DNA from: Kouleothrix aurantiaca
GTDB lineage: Bacteria > Chloroflexota > Chloroflexia > Chloroflexales > Roseiflexaceae
Direction: 5' to 3'
DNA length: 17,202 nucleotides
Assembly (NCBI GenBank): GCA_001399705.1
Contig: LJCR01000015.1
Coordinates: 1 to 17,202 of the forward strand
Shown: piece by piece, positions 8,028 to 14,067 of the stretch
Layout: each line of letters begins with the position of its first letter
How positions within the stretch are numbered: position 1 is the stretch's first letter
Program-made: the position numbers and the translations under genes
The notes under the pieces: model-generated
The model's input: the letters and a program-made list of their open reading frames with translations, nothing else
Database searches by the model: none
Told to the model about the DNA's origin: nothing

Positions 8028-8234
8028 GCTGGCGAACTTGCCATGAGCGCCCTTCCCTCAGATGGCTCGTACTCCCCTACACGGGGCATGTACCATTTGC
8101 TGAGATGGGCTGGGACGACCTCGCCTATCGACTCAGGACGCACGCAACACGGTTCTGAGACAAAAGACGATCCGAAAACCGCAGCGTGGCTCTGGTTCGA
8201 GGTTCGCCAGCGGTATCTCCTGATGCCATAAAAC
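8028..8234 (+). ncRNA. Structured repeat copy 2, candidate orphan omega-RNA/HEARO
   Basis: This copy is homologous to 1758-1959. Its outer stem is GCTGGCGAAC (8028-8037) with GTTCGCCAGC (8202-8211). In copy 1 the corresponding stem carries T-A where this copy has C-G, so pairing is kept while sequence changes. The CCCC/GGGG hairpin (8074-8086), the CTCAGGAC/GTTCTGAG stem (8132-8139 with 8152-8159) and the CTGAGACA...CCGAAA core are all retained. A 3' hairpin GGTATC-TCCT-GATGCC follows, and similarity ends after ATAAAAC (8228-8234). The unit sits about 45 bp beyond the proposed IS110 end. No IscB gene follows on the plus strand. Short minus-strand frames in the two copies translate alike only because the RNA-like sequence is conserved. 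Confidence 0.6.
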
Positions 8235-8871
8235 GCAATTCGCAATTTGACGGCGTTATTTCGCTTCCTGATGCGGCGGAATGCGGTTTTGCTCCGTTAT
8301 TCTGTGTGACTTAAGCCATAATCTTGCGGCGTCTACAACCATAACTTTGCCGCAAAAGCGGCTATTCTAGCCGTCATAGCCAATGAAAAGCGGTTTCGCG
8401 AGCCGCAACTTCACACGGGAACGAATGAATTGCAAAGATAACCTTGCCGTGTTACGACCTGCAAGTATAACCTTGCCGTCGCCTTTTTACGGCATATCAA
8501 TCACAACACATATTCGATAGAGCGTAAAAACATAAGCGATAGCGGATACAAACCATAACTTTGCCAAGCCAAACTTGAAGCATAAGCCTGCCATCGCGGC
8601 AAAGATACGGTTTAAGTCACAATTCTGAATAAGGTCTACTCAATACAGGGTGCGGAAACGATTCGTGAATTCAACAGCCATAATCCATAAGGGAAGACTC
8701 TTGCCAGCCTAATTGCACTGGTTCTGATCTCCGTTCGTGGGCGCTTACCGTCTGCACACCCGGAGCGACACGCCGCGCCGGCAAATTTGGGACGAAAAAA
8801 CACTAAAAAACCTGCTATAAAAATCCTCGATTTTCACTCCTCACGCTGCCGGCGGCGCCGGCATTTGGCTC
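8235..8871. other. Non-coding interval with a repeat-bounded element
   Basis: No gene is supported here; the base composition is more A/T-rich than the neighbours. The central part (8297-8632) is the inverted-repeat element described separately. The remainder (8633-8871) shows no clear structure except a GC-rich palindrome GCCGGC-GGC-GCCGGC at about 8847-8862. This palindrome lies just upstream of the promoter at 8872 and could be an operator or a hairpin. Confidence 0.55.
8297..8632. repeat. Non-coding element with imperfect terminal inverted repeats and iteron-like repeats
   Basis: The left end begins TTATTC (8297), then TGTGACTTAAGCC (8305-8317). The right end, read on the minus strand, begins TTATTC (8632), then TGTGACTTAAACC (8621-8609). 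The two ends align over about 35 bp with small gaps. Inside are six direct copies close to YATAAYYTTGCC, at 8317, 8340, 8437, 8466, 8554 and 8581. An inverted copy lies in the right end (GGCAAAGATACG at 8598-8609). The copies fall in three pairs with 23-29 bp within a pair and about 90 bp between pairs. Two copies extend to dyads such as GCAAG-TATAAC-CTTGC. This could be a MITE with transposase-binding repeats, an operator array or an iteron region. Confidence 0.55.
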
Positions 8872-8900
8872 TTGACATTTTACACTTTTACGTGTATCAT
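8872..8900 (+). promoter_or_regulatory. Sigma70-type promoter TTGACA-N17-TATCAT
   Basis: The -35 box TTGACA is at 8872-8877 and the -10 box TATCAT at 8895-8900, with a 17 bp spacer. Transcription should start near 8907. This excludes the in-frame ATG at 8906 as a normal start and favours the ATG at 8954, which has GGAGAGG nine bases upstream. It serves the gene split by the IS5-family element. Confidence 0.8.
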
Positions 8901-9450
8901 AGATCATGATAGTTTGGCGGATTCCAGCGTTTGATACGGAGAGGATGGGGGATATGACGATGCAGCAGCAGCTACCGACTACGAACATCAGCGCGCTTCT
9001 TCCCACGGTCTTGGAGCCGGTGGGCTTTTATCCTGGCGACGGCCAGAGCTACCGGATCGCGAGCAGCCTGATTCGCGCGGAGCCACCAACGCGCTTCTTC
9101 GCCATTGCGCGCGAAGGCGAGGCGCTGATCGGGGATGTATTCACGCTGGAGCCCGAGCTGCCGTTTGTGGCTTATATCGAGCGCATGGCAGAATTCCACG
9201 ACCTGGAGTTGCTGTGGGCCGGGTGGCGGGTGTTCCTGTATCTCTGCGGCCGCCCCGACCAGGAGCCGCCAGAGGATCTGCCGTGCTGGCGCGGCGACTG
9301 GTGCGCGGCGCTTGCGACGCTGCCGATCGCGACCTATTACGTGAGCGGGACTTACGGCAGCGCCACGATCACAGTCCGGCGGGCCGGGCCCAAAGCGTTT
9401 TCGGCGCTGATCACCGACACGGCCGGCCGCGTCTGCGGCGAGGTTCTTAG

Positions 9451-10303
9451 AAACTGTCGGAAAAGCATCAGGGCGCCAAGCGGCGAATCATCAGCCGTAT
9501 CATTGCAAGGTAGATCATCGCTTCGCTGCCCGCTGGTAATCGCTCATAGTCTTTGCCTAAGCGCCGACATTGGGTCAACCACGCGAATGTTCGCTCAACC
9601 ACCCAGCGCCGCTTGAGCAGCACAAAGCCTTTTTGCTCAGAAGAACGCATCACTGGGTCAAGGACAAACCAACAATGCTCGCTCACCCAGTTAAGCAGCT
9701 TGCCGCGATAGGTGCCATCAACCCAGATACGACGCAACTTCTTGCACGCTCCGCCCATTCTCTTGAACAGCTTGCGCGCACCTTTGGCATCAGAAATCGA
9801 GGCAGCCGTGACGACCACCGCCAGCACCAGACCGAGCGTGTCAACCAGCAGGTGGCGTTTGCGACCCTTCACCATCTTGCCGTTGTCAAAGCCGCGCTCG
9901 CCGCCCACGCTTGTGGTTTTGACACTTTGGCTGTCCAGACAGCCTGCCGTCGGATGTTTGTGATGACCAGCGCGGCGACGCACGTCTGCCCGCAAGCTAT
10001 CGTGGATGCGCTGCCACGTCCCGTCATCGCGCCAAATACGAAAATAATGGTAGACACTTTTCCAGTTCGGGTAATCTTTGGGCAGCATGCGCCATTGGGC
10101 GCCAGTTACCAGAATATACAGGATCGCATTGATGACCTGACGCATGTCCAGGCTGCGTGGCCGACCACCGGCTTTAGCGCAAGGAACCAGATCTTTGATA
10201 CAATCCCAGTGGCGGTCAGCCAAATCGGTAGGGTATGTTTGTGTCTTCATACCCCAAATGTACACTACTCTTTGTCCTGACCGCCACCCTTTTCAGACAG
10301 CTT
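9451..10303 (-). mobile_element. IS5-family insertion sequence, 853 bp, with 5 bp target duplication
   Basis: The ends are imperfect inverted repeats. The left end starts AAACTGTCGGAAAAG (9451) and the right end, read on the minus strand, starts AAGCTGTCTGAAAAG (10303). Both are flanked directly by CTTAG (9446-9450 and 10304-10308). The element contains a single transposase frame on the minus strand whose stop lies 17 bp from the left end. Size and organisation fit a single-ORF IS5-type element. The subgroup was not determined. Confidence 0.88.
9468..10250 (-). CDS. IS5-family transposase (DDE)
   Basis: The protein has 260 residues in one frame. The ATG at 10250 is preferred over an in-frame GTG at 10265. 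The N-terminal part carries the typical MRQVINAILYILVTGAQWRM and DYPNWKSVYHYFRIWRDDGT segments, which bind DNA. Catalytic positions are Asp106 in CLDSQSVK, Asp178 in WVDGTYRG and Glu219 in RRWVVERTFAWL. These match the DDE_Tnp_1-type IS5 pattern, including the conserved ERTFAWL signature. It appears intact and potentially active. Its insertion broke the gene at 8954-10384. Confidence 0.93.
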   Translation of the reverse strand: MKTQTYPTDLADRHWDCIKDLVPCAKAGGRPRSLDMRQVINAILYILVTGAQWRMLPKDYPNWKSVYHYFRIWRDDGTWQRIHDSLRADVRRRAGHHKHPTAGCLDSQSVKTTSVGGERGFDNGKMVKGRKRHLLVDTLGLVLAVVVTAASISDAKGARKLFKRMGGACKKLRRIWVDGTYRGKLLNWVSEHCWFVLDPVMRSSEQKGFVLLKRRWVVERTFAWLTQCRRLGKDYERLPAGSEAMIYLAMIRLMIRRLAP

Positions 10304-10399
10304 CTTAGCTGTTCGAGCGCGGCGAGCGCGCTCCACGAGGCACAGCGCTGCCTGATTGGTGACGTCGCCGCCATCGCCTGCTGAGCGATCAGAAGGCGC

Positions 10400-10429
10400 A
10401 CACACCACGCTTCATGCCGCGTGGTGTGT
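10400..10429. terminator. Hairpin between convergent genes
   Basis: A perfect 11 bp inverted repeat (ACACACCACGC at 10400-10410, GCGTGGTGTGT at 10419-10429) encloses the loop TTCATGCC. It lies between the convergent ends of the interrupted gene (stop 10384) and the minus-strand gene ending at 10412, whose last codons it includes. Only a short TTT follows on the plus strand, so strength as an intrinsic terminator is uncertain. Confidence 0.5.
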
Positions 10430-10780
10430 TTCGCATGGAAGACGTGTGATGATCAGGCGCTTCGCAGTTTGCAGGAACGCGCGTACATCCGCTGGCTGCG
10501 CATGGCTGACAAACCAGAGCGCGGCAGGGCCGTCAAGCAGCACTGACGGACCGTCGAGCACCCCTGGGGTATCGCTGATATACACATCAACAGCAGTGCG
10601 CTCGGGGTAGATCCGCGAGCCGTACTGAGCCTGCGCGAGCGCATGCTGGGCCTGGCAGCACAGATCGCGCGGTGAGGGCCTCGCCGCGTCGAGCCGCGCC
10701 TGGTCGGCCGGCGCGAGCTGCACGGCAAGGAGCCAGATCCCATCGTCCGACTGGCGGACGGAGAAGGCTGGCAGGCTCAT
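10412..10780 (-). CDS. Hypothetical protein
   Basis: A 122-residue protein from the ATG at 10780 (MSLPAFSVRQSDDGIWLLAV). Upstream in-frame ATGs exist at 10813 and 10849, the last with a GGGGA-type site. Codon bias becomes clearly coding only from 10780, so the short form is preferred with modest certainty. I do not recognise the family. Visible segments are a beta-rich start, a helical stretch (RDLCCQAQHALAQAQYGSRI), and TAVDVYISDTPGVLDGPSVL followed by a C-terminal helix. It is separated by about 220 bp from the minus-strand gene upstream, so it may have its own promoter. It ends inside the hairpin at 10400-10429. Confidence 0.6.
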   Translation of the reverse strand: MSLPAFSVRQSDDGIWLLAVQLAPADQARLDAARPSPRDLCCQAQHALAQAQYGSRIYPERTAVDVYISDTPGVLDGPSVLLDGPAALWFVSHAQPADVRAFLQTAKRLIITRLPCETHHAA

Positions 10781-10997
10781 CTCTAGCGACTGTGTTGACC
10801 TAGCGCTACTCATTGGTATCTTCAGATCCCCACTGCTGCGGCCGACCATAACGTTTCCCCGCCCCTGTGTTGATTCGGATATTGTCGCCTGTTTCGCACA
10901 GGATCGCAACCTATCCCAGAAAATGATTCATGTCGCCAGCAGTGACCATCTCGGCGCTGGCAGCGCCCGCGGCTGTGCGATGCGCTTCACAGCTCGT

Positions 10998-11567
10998 TCA
11001 CGGATGCCCGGCATAGTAGCCGCGGGCGGCAAGAAACGCAGCGAATGCGACCTGCTCGTCCTCCTTCATCTTTCCAGGAAGGTAGAGGTAGCTTCCCGTA
11101 ACACGCGACGGCGCAAAGACAAGTGGGATGCGGCTGGGCCGCTCGCCAAGCTGGCGCTCCGTGGCCCGGAATCGCGCCTCAGCCGGCGCGTCAGGCCACG
11201 CCAATGCCCGCGCGGCCTCATACGCATCCAGGAAGTCGGTCGGATCGTAGAACCAGGTTTTTTCGAGGAGATGATAAAACCAGTCTGGCTCGTTCAGGCG
11301 GTCATAGGTGATCTGGTATCCAGAGGCCGGGCATTCGATTGCGAAATCAGTCAGGAGCCAGTGGCCGACCGCCCGCTTGACCTCGGCCTCGGTTCCCTCG
11401 GGTAGCGGTGGGTCCTGCTCCCAGCGCTCGGGCGTCATAACCACGGTAAACACATCGGTATATTTCGTGGCCGCGAGGTCGCTTGCGCTTATCCCAAGCT
11501 CGCGCCGTTTCGGCCACCTCGGAAAGACGTTCATCCACTCCGCGGCGCTCATGGTGCGTGCTGCCAT
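10998..11567 (-). CDS. Hypothetical protein
   Basis: A 189-residue protein. The ATG at 11567 is chosen because GGAAGGAG lies eight bases upstream; the frame extends to 11597 but without such a site. The N-terminus is MAARTMSAAEWMNVFPRWPK. The sequence is rich in aromatic residues (TYDRLNEPDWFYHLLEKTWF). It ends KEDEQVAFAAFLAARGYYAG. No transmembrane segment, signal peptide or catalytic signature is apparent and I do not recognise the family. It follows the GNAT-like gene by about 40 bp on the same strand and may belong to the same transcription unit as the recombinase. Confidence 0.65.
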   Translation of the reverse strand: MAARTMSAAEWMNVFPRWPKRRELGISASDLAATKYTDVFTVVMTPERWEQDPPLPEGTEAEVKRAVGHWLLTDFAIECPASGYQITYDRLNEPDWFYHLLEKTWFYDPTDFLDAYEAARALAWPDAPAEARFRATERQLGERPSRIPLVFAPSRVTGSYLYLPGKMKEDEQVAFAAFLAARGYYAGHP

Positions 11568-11606
11568 ATGATGTACTCCTTCCGTTCCTTGTTTCAACAG
11601 CCCAAA

Positions 11607-12068
11607 TTATAGCGGCGGCTCTATCTGCGCCGGCCGGCGCATCCAGTGCGGCTTCTCGGGATCGGGGTGCGGGCCGAAGCCGTGCCGCTCGGCCCAGGTG
11701 CGGAGCTGCTCAGCAGTCAGGCCAGGGTCGTCCTGGTCGGGGTCGAACCAGACGTCGATAGGCAGATGGCCGTAGGCTGCCAGGATGACCGCGCCGATCT
11801 TCGAGCCCAGCCCCTGAGCGCGATAGCTGTGGCCGCGGGTGTAGAAACCTGAGTCCACAAGAAGGTGGCGCAGCACAAGGTGGTCGGGGTAGAGCACGAC
11901 GGTCACCATCGCGGCCCGCTCGCCAGGAGCCATGAGCAACGTGGTTGCCTCCAGGCCGCCCTGGCGATTTTCGTCCTCACGGATACGCTTCCAGTGAAAG
12001 CCCGGAATCAGCGGAAGCTGGGGATGGACGAGCGATTGTGTAGCGCCTGCTCGTGTGGTGGTCTGCAT
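11607..12068 (-). CDS. GNAT-like acetyltransferase-type protein
   Basis: A 153-residue protein. The ATG at 12068 has AGAGG five bases upstream; an in-frame GTG lies at 12083. The segment RAQGLGSKIGAVILAAYGHL matches the acetyl-CoA-binding motif A of GNAT enzymes (R/QxxGxG followed by a helix). Before it is VVLYPDHLVLRHLLVDSGFY, in the usual place of strands 3-4. After it, AERHGFGPHPDPEKPHWMRR resembles the closing strand. The substrate is unknown. It starts 18 bp after the recombinase stop, so the two are probably co-transcribed. The GNAT call rests on motif pattern only. Confidence 0.5.
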   Translation of the reverse strand: MQTTTRAGATQSLVHPQLPLIPGFHWKRIREDENRQGGLEATTLLMAPGERAAMVTVVLYPDHLVLRHLLVDSGFYTRGHSYRAQGLGSKIGAVILAAYGHLPIDVWFDPDQDDPGLTAEQLRTWAERHGFGPHPDPEKPHWMRRPAQIEPPL

Positions 12069-12086
12069 ATATGCCTCTTCCACGTA

Positions 12087-13277
12087 TTATTGGCCGTTCT
12101 CGGTGTCGCCTGAAGTCGACGGTCGTACACCACCCCGCGAGCGCTCACGCGCGGCTGCCGGCGTCGGGATGGTGGTCGGCGGCGCGATCTCCGGAACGCG
12201 AAGCCTGGAGGCAGCCCGTTCCTTTGCCTTCTCGCCGCGGTGGTCATACTTCGCGGTCGTGCGGATGTCAGCGTGTCCCGCCATCTTTTGCGCCACGGAC
12301 AGGTCCTCGCCGGCCTCGAGCAGATCGCTGATGAATGTCCGCCGGAAATCGTGGGGAGCCAGTGGATCGGTCATTGCCGCCTTTACGCGCTCGACCAGCG
12401 CGTCGCGCACGCCGCCCGGTGTCAGCCGGCGCTTCGTGATGTGTCCACCCTTGCGGATGCTGACGAACAGCGGGTGCGGCCTTTTCGGCTCCAGGCCAAT
12501 CGCCTCGTTGCGCACCGCGATCCAGCGCTCGAGCGCCTCGATGGCGCCGCCGACAACGTACACGGTCCGCCCGACGTTGCCCTTGCCGCGGCGCACCTTG
12601 AGCGTGTGCTTTTTGGTGTTGTAGTCCTCGACATTGAACTCGCTCAGCTCACTCCGGCGCACGCCGGTCGAGTACAGCACCGCGACCATAGCCTGGTCGC
12701 GCCGGCCGAGCGGCCCAGGGTCCTGCGCACACAACTGGAGCAGCGCCTCGATCTCGTCGGCTTCGATCCGCCGTCCTTTGGGCTCGGCTTCGCCACGGAA
12801 CGTTGGAATCTTGATCGCGCGCTGGTAGTCGTCGCCGTTCATCAGCCCGAGCTGAAAGCACTCCCCAAGCACCCCGCGCAGGGCCGCGCGATATTTGTTC
12901 GCGGTCGTGAACGACAGCCGGCGGGGCGCTTCCGTTGGGCCGCGCTCGCCGCCGGCATCGACGTCCACGTCGTCCTGGTCCGCGTGGACACAGGTGTTGA
13001 TCAGCTCGTAGAGCCGCATGGTGTCCTCGCGGCGCAGCTCCTCCCAGGGGACAAACAGATACCGCATATCGCGCCCGGCATCGTCGCGCACCTCAGGGAC
13101 ACCCCAGAAGCCCGCCAGGGCATTCAGCGCGCTGCGCATCGTGCGCTCCGCGTGGCCGGCGTAGCGCCTGAGGTAGTTGGTCGCTGGATGCTGATCGAGC
13201 CACTGATCGGTCACGCGCGGCGCGAGCGCAGCGATCTGCGGCGGAAGGATGATCAGTCCCGTTTGCTCACTTGTCAT
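12087..13277 (-). CDS. Tyrosine recombinase / integrase
   Basis: A 396-residue protein from the ATG at 13277, which has GAAGGGA about nine bases upstream. A longer start at 13343 would overlap qatD and lacks support. An N-terminal SAM-like core-binding region (about 20-150) precedes the catalytic domain. Catalytic residues are Arg207 in STGVRRSEL, Lys232 in RRGKGNVGR, His309 and Arg312 in HDFRRTF, His335 in GHADIRTT and nucleophile Tyr344 in AKYDHRG. All are present, so it is probably active. It lies 35 bp downstream of qatD on the same strand, which suggests the defence remnant and the genes after it belong to, or once belonged to, an integrated element. No att sites were identified. Confidence 0.93.
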   Translation of the reverse strand: MTSEQTGLIILPPQIAALAPRVTDQWLDQHPATNYLRRYAGHAERTMRSALNALAGFWGVPEVRDDAGRDMRYLFVPWEELRREDTMRLYELINTCVHADQDDVDVDAGGERGPTEAPRRLSFTTANKYRAALRGVLGECFQLGLMNGDDYQRAIKIPTFRGEAEPKGRRIEADEIEALLQLCAQDPGPLGRRDQAMVAVLYSTGVRRSELSEFNVEDYNTKKHTLKVRRGKGNVGRTVYVVGGAIEALERWIAVRNEAIGLEPKRPHPLFVSIRKGGHITKRRLTPGGVRDALVERVKAAMTDPLAPHDFRRTFISDLLEAGEDLSVAQKMAGHADIRTTAKYDHRGEKAKERAASRLRVPEIAPPTTIPTPAAARERSRGGVRPSTSGDTENGQ

Positions 13278-13311
13278 AATCAAAGTCCCTTCTGGGGAAA
13301 CATGTTTAGGG

Positions 13312-14067
13312 TCAATTCTCTCGGTCGGCATCGCCGCGGCCAAGCAGAGCGCGAAAGGTGCCGTAGACGCGCCCTCTCACCACTTCCAACGGTTCTTGCC
13401 AGAGTGCGGCGAGGTAATCATAGACCCGTCGAACATCGGTCGGAACTGCTGGCTGTCCGCCGATACGTGCGTACGGACCATCGGTCTCGACCAGCGCCTG
13501 CTGCGGTGGGACGCGGGCGATCACCTGTTTGCCGCGGCTGCTCTGCAGCATCGCCGGGTTGATCGATACCGCGTGACCATCCGCGAGCAGCGCGTCGAGC
13601 GTCGCGAGAGACCCGGAATACCAGTGCCAGATGCATGGCCCGACCGCCGCTTGCTGGAGGTGCTCCAGCACCGCTGTCTCGGCGCCGCGGCTATGCAGCG
13701 AGAGCAGCTTGGCACGGCCGCCAACGGCCGCCAGCACCTTCCGAAACGCAATCTCCTGGACAGCACGCGTGGCCCGGCCGGCGCGAGAGAAGTCCAGCCC
13801 GACCTCGCCGATGTACGATGTCGTTTCGAGGTAGCGGCGAAACAGCTCCCACTCCAGCGCGGGAAAGCGGTGTACCAGCAACGGGTGGACGCCGAGCGCC
13901 AGCCGCACCTTGGCGTGGGCGCGAGCCCGGTGGCGCAGGCGCTCATAGACCGACGGCGCCTCAGTCATCGCGACGACAATCGTGTCGCTTGCTTCCAGCG
14001 GCGCCAGGACCGCTTCAGGGTCGCGGTACTGAAACACGTGGCAGTGGCTGTCGACGAATGGCGGCAT
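13312..14067 (-). CDS. qatD: TatD-like metal-dependent nuclease, QatD of the Qat anti-phage system
   Basis: The protein has 251 residues and is intact. Metal-binding motifs of the TatD family are in order: DSHCHVF (His8, His10), IGEVGLDF (Glu88), LSLHSRGAE (His125), WHWYSG (His148) and ETDGPY (Asp196). HWYSG replaces the HCFSG of housekeeping TatD. The start overlaps the stop of the upstream gene as TGATG, indicating translational coupling. That gene ends in a QatC-like domain, which is what separates QatD from an ordinary TatD. The Qat system (QatA ATPase, QatB, QatC QueC-like, QatD TatD-like) protects against phage. Here qatA and qatB are absent, so the system is unlikely to work as described. 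Confidence 0.75.
   Translation of the reverse strand: MPPFVDSHCHVFQYRDPEAVLAPLEASDTIVVAMTEAPSVYERLRHRARAHAKVRLALGVHPLLVHRFPALEWELFRRYLETTSYIGEVGLDFSRAGRATRAVQEIAFRKVLAAVGGRAKLLSLHSRGAETAVLEHLQQAAVGPCIWHWYSGSLATLDALLADGHAVSINPAMLQSSRGKQVIARVPPQQALVETDGPYARIGGQPAVPTDVRRVYDYLAALWQEPLEVVRGRVYGTFRALLGRGDADREN

Larger units (their letters stand above)
8954..10384 (+). pseudogene. Hypothetical gene interrupted by an IS5-family element
   Basis: The ATG at 8954 follows GGAGAGG (8938-8944) and lies downstream of the strong promoter at 8872. The frame is typical coding sequence up to 9450 (ending TDTAGRVCGEVL). It then enters the insertion sequence, giving a nonsense tail that stops at 9616. Removing the element plus one copy of the CTTAG duplication (858 bp) restores a continuous 190-residue protein. 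That protein continues as SCSSAASALHEAQRCLIGDV and ends at TGA 10382-10384. I do not recognise the family. It contains FFAIAREGEALIGDVFTLEP and a Trp-rich middle (WAGWRVFLYLCGRP, CWRGDW). The excellent reconstruction indicates recent disruption. Confidence 0.75.

Noticed and set aside
8317..8593. CRISPR array
   Set aside because: The repeats are only about 12-13 bp, degenerate and irregularly spaced, with no cas genes; an iteron or binding-site array fits better.
12240..13562. 440-codon plus-strand open frame opposite the recombinase and qatD
   Set aside because: It is a shadow of two genes with full catalytic motifs and carries no recognisable domain.
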